Assembly: GCF_023078275.1 (NCBI RefSeq) | Contig: NC_062990.1 | Span: 13,345,549-13,409,548, forward strand | Reading direction: 5' to 3' | Source of the DNA: Leguminivora glycinivorella | Lineage: Eukaryota > Arthropoda > Insecta > Lepidoptera > Tortricidae | DNA length: 64,000 nucleotides | In this document: positions 55,490-64,000 of the stretch, in pieces | How positions within the stretch are numbered: the stretch's first letter is position 1 | How the letters are laid out: each line of letters starts with the position of its first letter | The notes under the pieces: model-generated | Database searches by the model: none | Told to the model about the DNA's origin: nothing | What the model saw: only the letters and a program-made list of their open reading frames with translations | Made by a program: the position numbers and the translations under genes

Positions 55490-56130
55490 AATTGCTACTG
55501 TAGATGAAACCATGATTATGTAAGACGATACTCTATACAAAAGAAAATTAATGGAGTGACAACGTCATGGTGAAAAGGCGCCTAGAACAACCTCGGTCAC
55601 AAAATGCACGAAAAAAGATAAAGGCTACGGTATTCTAGGGTTGTGACGAAATTCTAACGATTTACATAAAAGAAGGGTAGACCACGGTAAATAGCAGATA
55701 CTACGCAATATTTTTTGTCCAGTTACATCTTAGCAGCTTAAAAACTTAGCAGAGGCACAAGGGCATCTCCGCGACAATTTCCCCGTTCACGCTGCTTCAT
55801 TTTACAAGGTTGCCATGACGAAATGTGTCTTCAAAAAAATTCGGCACCTACCTTATATTCGAGACGTGACCCCAAGTGATTATTATTTGTTCTAAAAACT
55901 TAAGGTAGACTGAAGTAGAAAAATAAATCTTCGGTTGACGAAGTGACCCGTGCGGTTTAGGCCGATTTTGAGGACAAAAATCTTTATTATTTTTATTAGG
56001 TGATGGAAAAGCTTTTAAAGAGATTTGAAAAGTGCTTTGTGACAGAGGAAGACTATATTAAAAAATAAAAATAAAATTGTAAAGATATGTAAGCCCTTTC
56101 TTTGTTAGGCCGGAAACTTTTAGACCGCAC
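55490..56130 (+). pseudogene. Degenerate mariner transposase
   Basis: Frames with many stops and shifts carry mariner landmarks in order: VDET, a MEW.. segment, D.FPVHAA (normally D.APVH), then a VTPSDYYLF segment with the spacing of the D,D34D catalytic core. The right end TTTGTTAGGCCGGAAACTTTT may be the inverted repeat. No left end was found. Confidence 0.65.
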
Positions 56131-56152
56131 CTCGTATATAGAATCCTCGTGT

Positions 56153-56443
56153 AGAATTGAACTGTAGGCTATTCTCCTTATACTGATCAACATTTGTTCA
56201 GTGACTTTTAAAAATTATGAAGTCTTTAAATTTTTAATTTTTCATACAAAATAAATATTAGCTTCAATGTACGCCATTATTGTTGTCATTGACGTTGTCT
56301 GTCACACTTTAGACTTAACAGAATTCGCAATACATTACCTCTTAGAAAAAACTTTCAAGGGTGATAAAAATCAAAATACAAGTTATTTTTTAAAGTCGCC
56401 GAACAAATGTTGATCAGTATAAGGAGAATAGCCTAGAGTTCAA
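56153..56443. mobile_element. MITE with about 46-bp inverted repeats
   Basis: GTAGGCTATTCTCCTTATAC with TGATCAACATTTGTTC at the left is mirrored by GAACAAATGTTGATCA and GTATAAGGAGAATAGCCTA at the right. Confidence 0.8.
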
Positions 56444-56611
56444 TTTTTCGCCTTTGTTACAGGCCCCACTCTGTATATATATATGGAATATAATAAAAGT
56501 ATTCTTATTGAAACGTTTACAAAAAATAAGATTTTCATTGTCAAATTAGATTTTCATTTGGATCCGTAGGTTTCTTTGTAGGTACATCTGTCCGCGATTA
56601 TTTCGATTAAG

Positions 56612-56700
56612 GTAAAGCGGGGCAATTCTCGACTGGGGGGCCATTGTAACTGATCTTTTTGCTGTACGGTCAGCCAAGAACCTTACACTGCTTTTTGGCT
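56612..56700. repeat. Half copy of the MITE at 322-524
   Basis: GGTAAAGCGGGGCAATTCTC and GACTGGGGGGCCATTGTAAC match one end only. A GTCAGCC(A)AAG hairpin follows. Confidence 0.6.
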
Positions 56701-56985
56701 GACTGTACCTTACACATATTACTATTTTTTTAAAAGAAATTCTTGCAATGATTGTAGAATTGTTACATAGCGACCACAGCGTAGGTAGTAGGTATGTATG
56801 TATTTTACCTATATAAATATTTATACTGGGGAAACTTCATACAACCCACATAACCAGTATCTCGAAGCTATGGTCGGTAGGGTAAAAAGTACTTCCTTGC
56901 ATTATCGCTTACAATTTAAATTCATGAACAAAATTGCATTCATAAACTCATTTTATTTTTGCAACAAATTAAACATCAAAAACAA

Positions 56986-59900
56986 TTAAAACGTGATATC
57001 CGCCATCAGCTTACGCCTGCCATTCTTCTGGCGCACCTCAATCTCGACGTCGGCGTAAAAACCGACTTTGAGTGTCTCGGTGACCTGCAGCGTGCGGGGA
57101 AGACCGCCGCTCGCCATGACGGCATTCACGTCGTATCTCCAGAAGTAATGCCCGTTCCAGGTGTCCTCGTAGTTAACTGCCACGTCGCCGTCCACTGTGG
57201 CTTCGTAGACTACTTCTATTTCCATGGTGCCTCGGGACGCGGTCATGATGGCTTCTACTGTCTCCTCAGGCTCGACGGGAATTGTTACACCCGCGCTCGC
57301 CGTGAGAGTAATCGACTGAGAGTCACTGCCACTCTTGCCCCATTGGTGGGTGTAAGAGAATGAGGTTTTCCCGCCAACCTAAAAAAATAGAAAAGGATTA
57401 GGTACAGTTAACCTAAAACAGTGATGTCATGGCTAAATAAAAGATATTTATTTAGCCATTTTAGACAACTTCAGTAATTTAAAAATCAGTGTCCCAGGCT
57501 CTAAATCCAATACGTACGTCCCACCCACCCTATGCAGCGTCAACTCAGGACACTCGTGTGAGCTTCAATTCTTTGACTTGACATACATGCCCCGCTGCAT
57601 GCGCAATATGAATGTGCACTCAGGCACAGTATAATAAAGAGTACTATCGTACAGTATGGCCACTCCCACTCCCCGCTGAATGTGCCACCCACCTCTCCTC
57701 TACCTCACAGTTACCGCCTGTCAAAAACGCGAACAGTCGACCTGTCATATTTCACTCATACAAGCATGGTACGCGTTCACCTAAACGAGCTTAGAACGTG
57801 TGCTAGGAACGCGCCTCTTTCATACATTTGATGGCCAGTGTCCGAGGTGTGACTCAGCAGGGCTTACACCTTTGAGTAATTATGTTAACTAGAGAGGGCA
57901 CCTCAACTTGATTTTGTGTAACAACACTTAGAGCCGATCGGCACAAACGCGCTTAGTCTGTGCCGAACGGCTGGCGGGTAGATTGACGTATCGCAATGAA
58001 AAATGTTTCGCCTAAATAGTTAATGCCGTCATGTGTAGTGAGGTACTGTACAAACTGCTCAGGAAAATCTAACGAAAGCCAGGGAGTGACTTTTCATACG
58101 TAGGTTTACTGCATTTTTGTTTAAACACGCTTACTTTTTAAAAAATGTATTAATATAAACTCATGCCGAAGCGCCATGTTGCGGCGGCCATGTTTCGTTG
58201 AAACCAAAGAGTAAAAAATGCAACAAAAGCAGACGTGACAATATCGCAAGTTAGTTCAAGTTTCCTATCATACATTAAATTATATATATTTATCGACGCA
58301 AAAAAGGTTATTTAATTATTATTGTCAGAATTGCAGTTTTCCGACATGTCGGTCTATAACAGATTCTCAATACGCGTGTCGAATTTCATGTGAGTATGTA
58401 AATGTAAGTGCAGTACAGTACCTAACCTGCCTGAATGAATTTGGGTAGGTAGACGGTCAAGCAAATTATGAGTATAAAACCGCGCGAAATTCAAATTTTC
58501 TATGGGACGATAAACCCGCGCCCATACATACATGGATTTGGATGTAGATAAAGTTATGTATGCGACTACACATAATTAGGCATTAAAACACTCATGATAT
58601 CTTATTAACACAACAAAAACAACACTCATGTTTTAATGCCTACCATTATGCAAATGTCACATAAATAACTAATATCCAGTTGCGGCCACGTGTACACATG
58701 TACGCTCAGTCCGTATGCAGGAAATTGGGCTGAATGAACGCACCAGCGATCGACAGCCCGCCTGTATCCGGCCAGGCGTCCCTACACTACATCTACATCT
58801 ACATCTACATGCAGCTTTATATGTGGGCATTTAAAAAAATTGGGACTCACAGAGTTTGATAAAAAAAAGTTAAATCGCTGTCAGTTTTGCAACGATAATT
58901 AAGCATGGCATTTCAATAAAAACATCGTTTTTGTTTTAATTATGTAAATTATACTAAGCTATAATCTAAAGTCAGAACGTGAAAAAAGTTTAGTTTTAAA
59001 TACAGATTTCAAGCTTGATTGTCGTTACAAAACTAACAGCGATTTATGTTTTTTGTTAACAACTCACGCTAATTGAGAGTCATAAATTAAAGAAAGGCAC
59101 GTATTTAACCGGGCGACTAAATAACCATAGAAATGGGTATCAAAAATAATAGTTTGGCGACTAAAATGTGGCCTCAAATTATTTCAGTATGAGGTAGCAT
59201 TTTAATGTCATTACGGCTGCGGTTTATTCAGACGCGAGTACCAACTATTTATTTGGCAACTGAATTATTATATTGGAAACAATTTAAGAGATACAGTTTA
59301 ATAGGAAAACGGCTATCTATTAATATAAAATATACAATTCTTTTAAAATATTTATATAGCAAATTAACATAAAAAGTACATTTAAAATTTATACATCGGC
59401 ACTCATCACCTGAGCTGTCAGTTTAATAAAAAAAAAGGATTCTTATAAAATATAATGGTCAACAAAATATTGTACTTATGGGTAAGAAATTAGGTGTTTG
59501 GGAGTGCTGGCAACTTCGTCTCTATACAATGAATTTAACTTTTCATGACGTTTACTCTATCGATTCTAAGGCCGGTCTTACGCAGTCTTAACGTCACTCT
59601 GAAAAATTCATTTTTTTGCCAGGAAAACCTTACTCAGAATATGCCTTGGCATAAATCGTTCCGCAGATTTTATAATATCGAATCTTATGCTGGCATAATG
59701 TTAATGTGCAAAATAATCTTCTAAATTAAGAGTTCTTCCGTAGATTTTTGTTTGCATAATATTTAGGCAGTAAAAAGTTGTCCATCTTCTTCCTATTTCT
59801 GTTTTAATAGCGAGTCTTGTGTGTTGGGGATGCAAGATACCTAACACTCCTCCTCGCTGCGCTCGTCGTCGTACCTAACGGTGCCTCTGGGACTGTATTT

Positions 59901-62900
59901 CATTTCCTTTTTGCTATCGTTGTTTTGTTCATAAAAAGAACCTAAGAATTATGCCATAGCATATTTGGTAGGACTTTATATTCTACTAAAAAACCTAACC
60001 CTAACCCACTTTCCTGCTAGCAGAAAATAATTCTGCTCCTGTACCTCTAAATTATACTATACGATTATCACGGTTTTTTTTTAATACCATGTCGGTGGTA
60101 AACAAGCATACGACCGGCCTGATGGAAAGTGGTCACCGTAACCTATGGACGCCTGCAACTCAAGGGGTATCATATGCGCGTTACCGACCCATTAGAAGCT
60201 TATACACTCCTTTTCGCTGTGTACTTGTTATAAAATGATTTGGTACGCGTTACCTTATAGAGATATTTAAATACTACTCGTGGTTTACGGGTCGCAAATA
60301 CGATGTTTGAATAAAAGAGAATAAACATTTATTCGTGAACACAGACAAGACAAAATACACATAATAACAACAAGACAGAAAGGAATGAAGTGCCACGAAA
60401 TGGCTTCATCTCCGCGTGTTGCTGGTAACTTCCAGCGCTGATCTTCCGATGAGACTATCGGTACGTAGCAACCTTCAACCCGTTTTCATAAAGAAACGAT
60501 TTTATATGTGTTTTAAAAAAACATACTTCCCATTAATTTTTTTTAGTTGCCTCCGCAATTTAAATACTACTTTAAACGATGAGCTAAGTATAATTATTTA
60601 GGTGCTAACATCTATATGACTACAAATATTAAAAATCTTACGCTTTACAATACTAGGTGCCAATTATTATTTTAGTCGCCAAAGTATTTTTTAATGTTCC
60701 TCGGCAATATTTTTGTCGCTTGAAATTTGCTGCCGTTTTTTCAATAATAATGATGCTTAATATTTGAGGCTCATATATTTTTTTTGTCGCCACAATATTA
60801 AAACACAGCCAAATTATATTATTGTATGCCCGACTTAACTTCCCGTTTAATATTTTAGTTGCCCGGTTAATTATATGCCTTAAAGAAATGCCCATGTAAA
60901 CCCATGTCACTTCTATACTACGACTTCTAATCTATGCACTCTATGCAGGGCTCATCATCGCGACCGAAAGGTCGTAAGCGCCGAGTAAAATCGTAGCGCT
61001 TGCGACGTTACGGAAGCGGGCCATTGGTTCACACCCCGCCCCCTCGCCCCGCCTTCAGCTTACAAGCTGTGACACGTTCGTTGTTTGCTATAGCTCCTCT
61101 ATACGAAGTAATAATTACTCAATGGCTTACACGAACAATAAATCGTATATTTACTAGGGAATGCTCCCGGGAATTCCCGGTACCAAAAGTACCAAAATCC
61201 CGGGATTTTTGAACTCTTTGGGTACCGGTACTGATGTTATAAAATCCCGGTTCTTCGGTACTTTTCGGTATTGAAAAATGGACAAAGATTACAAACTAAA
61301 ACGCATTTAATCACTTCAAAAATGTGAACGTAAACTACGGAATATCCATTGAATGCTGTACAAATGTAATGAAAATAGTTTCAAACGCGTTAGACTCGTC
61401 CCGCTCGGTATTCATCGGCTATGATCGGGACCTCGGCGTCGGTTATACTTAGAGGGTAAATCAAACTAACTTTGCTAATGTTAGAATTAGTTGAGGTCTG
61501 TAATGATTTCTTACACTTGTCGTCCAGGTTTCGAAAGTATGCTTAGAACGCAGTCTGGTATATTATAATTTTGGTCCTAATAGGCGACCGGAATAAAATT
61601 ACCGGAAAAAAACAATAGCCACCAAATTCTACAAAACTCTTTACTCCGAATCTCCCACACACCCACACCCACAGCCTGTGCCTGATTTAGAAGAAAGCTT
61701 CCAACATCAACATCGCATTTGTCGATTACTCTACTTAAAGCTTTCGACAGTCTTCATCACAATTCCATTTTCACAGCTTTACGCTATAGATCCCAGTTAC
61801 ATTCAGCTCATAACCACCATTTATAAAAATAGTACAGCCGCCATAAAACTACAGTCCTCAGGTTCCTCATTTTCTATTCAAAAAGGAGTCAAGCAAGGAG
61901 ATCCGTTATCGCCAAAACTGTTTACCAGCACACTTGAACAAGTCTTCCAGAAGCTTATGCCAAGTTGGGAAGTTCGGGGCCTTATCGTCGGGAATAGAAG
62001 GCTAATCTTCGATTTGCCGACGACATTGTTCTGTTCTCCTCAACTGCCTCCGAACTACGATCAATGCTTCAAGACCTCAGTGACGCAAGCCTCGAGGTTG
62101 AAAATAGTCGACGTAGTTCGAAAAGCGGCAAAGCTGAAGTGGGACTGGGCCGGTCATGTCTGCCGAATGCCGAATGAGCTATGGGCCAAGATTACCACAG
62201 ATTACCAGAGTGGCAGCCCAGGCCAAAACGGGGACCCGGCAGACCACGTATGCCATGGCGGAACAAGTTGGACTCCTTTATGAAAGAATGGCCGAGGACT
62301 GCACAAAACCGGGTGGAATGGGAAAAAGCGGGGCAAGCCTTTGCCCAGCAGTGGGACATCGCAGGCTCTTAATAATAATAAAACATAATAAGATGTTTGT
62401 TACACCATACTCTTGAACGTAGCCTCCCGAACATGGTCGCCGCTTGGCCAATACGTATCCAACAATCTCTGCATCAAGCGAGATATTGTTGGATACGGTC
62501 GACCTAAGGTAGCAAACCTTATCGACGACTTCCATTTTATGTTTTATTCATAAATACAACTAATTTTACAACAAATGTACTAGTAAACCCCCAGTACCGA
62601 AAAGTACCGAAGAACCGGGATTTCCCGGTTCTTTCCCAGTACCGGAAATCTCAGTCCCGGTTCTGGGACTGGTACCGGTTCTGCATTCCCTAATATTTAC
62701 CGAGCCAATAGGGATTTTGAATTCCACTTCGATGTCCTGTCCGATTTTGATCTCGTGTTGCATATTCCAGCTGTTTGAAACAGTGTTGGAAACTGACTGG
62801 CTGAGCTCGGCCTTGTAGTCAACTCGTTTGGTGACATTGTTCCTGAAGCGCTGATTTGCAATTATCTCCGGCTGGCTGTGGATCCCTGTAAATGCATAAT

Positions 62901-63408
62901 AGATTGTAACGTGCGAGAAAAAATTGCGACAGCAAAGCTTCAACTAAATAAAATATACAACTAAACAGGGTTTTTGATGGTTTAGCAACGCCGGATCTAT
63001 ATTTTTTTGAAGGGGAGCAAAATAGTTTAAACCTTTGTATGTTTAGACACGGATCCGTGGGAGGAATTTGAATCCATTGTTTTAAATGTCTAGGTCTGTT
63101 TCTCAGTTTTAGACGGTCATTTAAACGTTATTTAAGAATTTTACACATCGCGAGGAAGTCAGACTAATCCCAATAAGGCTTAGTTACCTTTGCGGGTTGG
63201 GAGGTTTCCATGAGCCGGGGCGAATGCCGGAATTATAACGCAAAGGAGGATGATGAAGAATTTATATAGATATAATAGACGTACCGAGGATAGTAGCCTT
63301 AACCGGCTTTAGTTTCCTGTGGACCTGCGCCCAGCCGTACCGCTGGTACAGATCGCTCCACGGGGTCGGGGAGTGTATGTACACATCCGTGGGCCATGGC
63401 CCGTAGTA
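56986..63408 (-). CDS. Secreted ETX/MTX2 (aerolysin-fold, spherulin-2A-like) protein gene, minus copy, 5' part beyond the window
   Basis: On the minus strand: exon 2 63408-63285, exon 3 62885-62701 (185 bases), exon 4 57378-56986 (393 bases, the same as the + copy) ending in TAA. Exon 1 must lie past 64000. Exons 3 and 4 are intact and in phase (G|GG at the exon 3 start, phase 0 at its end), with VEFKIPIGS closing exon 3 and the beta-rich Ser/Thr region in exon 4. Exon 2 shows ACAAG|TACTAC where the + copy has ACAG|GTACTAC. That would drop one base unless exon 1 compensates. A hAT element begins 8 bases into intron 3. This is the copy more likely to be functional. The family is secreted and forms oligomeric membrane pores in characterised members; the insect role is unknown. 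Confidence 0.6.
57527..57626. repeat. Copy of the GAGCTTCAATTGTTTGA repeat
   Basis: TATGCAGCGTCAACTCAGGA, GAGCTTCAATTCTTTGA and CAATATGAATGTGCACTCAG. Confidence 0.65.
57630..57865 (-). repeat. Dispersed repeat, reversed copy of 22118 and 26545
   Basis: TACTATCGTACAGTATGGCC, ACAGTTACCGCCTGTCAAAA and CCTCTTTCATACATTTGAT mirror the copies in ARL13B. Confidence 0.7.
57870..59080. other. Intron 3 of the minus ETX/MTX2-like gene, mostly unrecognised
   Basis: There is an (ACATCT)n run at about 58786-58810 and an inverted pair TAGGCATTAAAACACTCATG / CATGTTTTAATGCCTA at about 58576-58643. Otherwise nothing is identified. Confidence 0.45.
59080..60895. mobile_element. Inverted-repeat DNA element, class uncertain
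   Basis: TTAAAGAAAGGCACGTATTT with AACCGGGCGACTAAAT at the left is mirrored by TTTAGTTGCCCGGTTAA and TATGCCTTAAAGAAATG at the right. Subterminal GGCGACTAAAAT / ATTTTAGTCGCC words repeat. No transposase is seen. It lies inside intron 3 of the minus ETX/MTX2-like gene. Confidence 0.55.
60070..60225 (-). repeat. Reverse copy of the LINE 3' end at 2810
   Basis: GTCGGTGGTAAACAAGCATA, CGGCCTGATGGAAAGTGGTC and CTATGGACGCCTGCAACTC mirror 3085-3170. It is nested in the inverted-repeat element at 59080-60895. Confidence 0.7.
61600..62372 (+). pseudogene. LINE reverse transcriptase fragment inside the hAT element
   Basis: GVKQGDPLSPKLF is the conserved LINE RT motif. After a lost FADD segment, a KLKWDWAGHVCRM segment and a GRPRMPW...W.KAGQAF.QQWD ending follow, in shifted frames. 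The GCCTTTGCCCAGCAGTGGG end is the same RTE-like family as at 18500 and 49970. Confidence 0.7.
62400..62540 (-). pseudogene. Second LINE fragment, minus strand
   Basis: A minus-strand frame reads a VDKVCYL.STVSNN.SLDAEI pattern, typical of the C-terminal RTE-like region. It abuts the + fragment. A hairpin with arms GTATCCAACAATCTC / GATATTGTTGGATAC lies inside. Confidence 0.6.
63140..63258 (+). repeat. LINE 3' tail fragment
   Basis: GTCAGACTAATCCCAATAAG, then CCATGAGCCGGGGCGAATGCC and AAAGGAGGATGATGA match 80-240 in the same orientation. Confidence 0.55.
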
Positions 63409-63639
63409 CTTGTAGAACAGAATAATATTAATAATGAAATAATGCCATACATATAGGACCTTATAAAAAGAAGATTGGCGGTCATTGTAGAATCGTGATG
63501 TTCCTTTCTAGTTTGTAATGTTCGACTATTTAATGTTGTCTGTGGTGTCGCACGACAAGACGTGGAGTTGTAGCAACGATCAGTGGCTCATTTCTCAAAG
63601 CTGCAAGTTAAATACAAATTACAAGTGGTAGTAGAATAG

Positions 63640-63700
63640 AATAGAAAAGTTTATTGCAGAAACCATCATACAGCACCACATACATTTGAACAAAGAAGAT
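63640..63700 (-). repeat. LINE-tail-like fragment
   Basis: TAGAATAGAATAGAAAAGTTT with TTATTGCAGAAACCATCATA resembles a reversed LINE 3' end with its (TTCTA)n tail. Confidence 0.35.
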
Positions 63701-64000
63701 TCGCTGTCTAATATGAAAAGTTGTAAAGAGACTTCCCTTTGTAACTTGATACTTTTAGCTTTGAAAAAACGGGCTACAACTGGTCATTTCTCAAAATTTT
63801 GCCACCCCCACCTGTCAGTACGTTTATGTTAGAACTTTTTTTTTAGTATACAATATCTTCATAAATAAATTATCAATACATATTAAAAGACAGTTTTTAC
63901 ATAGAGGCCTGATGCTTTGAAATCGATTTATTTTATATTAATGAAATTAATAATTGTAACTAAGTTTTGTCGTTCACCTTCCGTGTCCCAACGCGGAGTA

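Larger units (their letters stand above)
61155..62692. mobile_element. hAT-type element, 1538 bp, inserted at an exon 3 splice donor
   Basis: The ends TAGGGAATGCTCCCGGGAAT and, inverted, TAGGGAATGCAGAACCGG are flanked by the identical 8-bp duplication ATATTTAC (61147-61154, 62693-62700). On the minus strand that duplication is GTAAATAT, the first eight bases of intron 3 of the ETX/MTX2-like gene. Subterminal zones repeat GGTACCGG and CCCGG. The interior holds LINE fragments rather than a transposase. Confidence 0.9.

Overview
The window is animal nuclear DNA, most likely from a moth or butterfly. The genes are split by GT-AG introns. Many interspersed repeats look lepidopteran: short Helitron-like copies ending in a GCGAAGCCGCGGGC hairpin and CTAG, a tRNA-derived SINE, LINE tails reading CTTTGCCCAGCAGTGGGAC, and fold-back MITEs. 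There are no operons, ribosome binding sites or CRISPR arrays.

Layout. 1-9.4 kb is transposon-rich intergenic DNA: MITEs, fold-backs, LINE tails, and a 5'-truncated LINE (5778-6893) with a zinc knuckle and a restriction-like endonuclease of the R2/R4 type. 10.08-16.76 kb holds a complete seven-exon TBCE gene (tubulin-folding cofactor E) on +. 17.28-19.22 kb is a hAT element with an 8-bp target duplication. 19.77-31.70 kb holds a nine-exon ARL13B gene (ciliary Arf-like GTPase) on +, its introns full of repeats. 32.6-36.98 kb is intergenic, with a tandem repeat split by a Tigger-like element and a tRNA-derived SINE. 36.98-44.24 kb is a nearly intact BEL/Pao LTR retrotransposon with equal 431-bp LTRs, a 5-bp target duplication and one frame break in pol.

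45.5-64 kb is the most unusual part. Two paralogues of a secreted ETX/MTX2 (aerolysin-fold, spherulin-2A-like) protein lie tail to tail. The + copy (45559-50790) has multiplied exon 1 ends, a tandemly triplicated exon 2 and a one-base deletion in exon 3, so it looks like a pseudogene. The - copy (exons 4, 3 and 2 at 56986-63408; exon 1 beyond the window) has intact exons 3 and 4, but a hAT element sits exactly at its exon 3 splice donor. Between them are a 770-bp fold-back, about 18 units of a 102-bp GC-hairpin satellite, a 120-bp satellite, a third exon 4 fragment, a palindrome with 44-nt perfect arms, and a dead mariner.

TBCE and ARL13B act in different processes (tubulin heterodimer assembly; ciliary signalling), and nothing here shows co-regulation. 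A theme across all three gene loci is partial copies of exons left in neighbouring introns. All functional calls come from reading motifs by eye; no database search was run.
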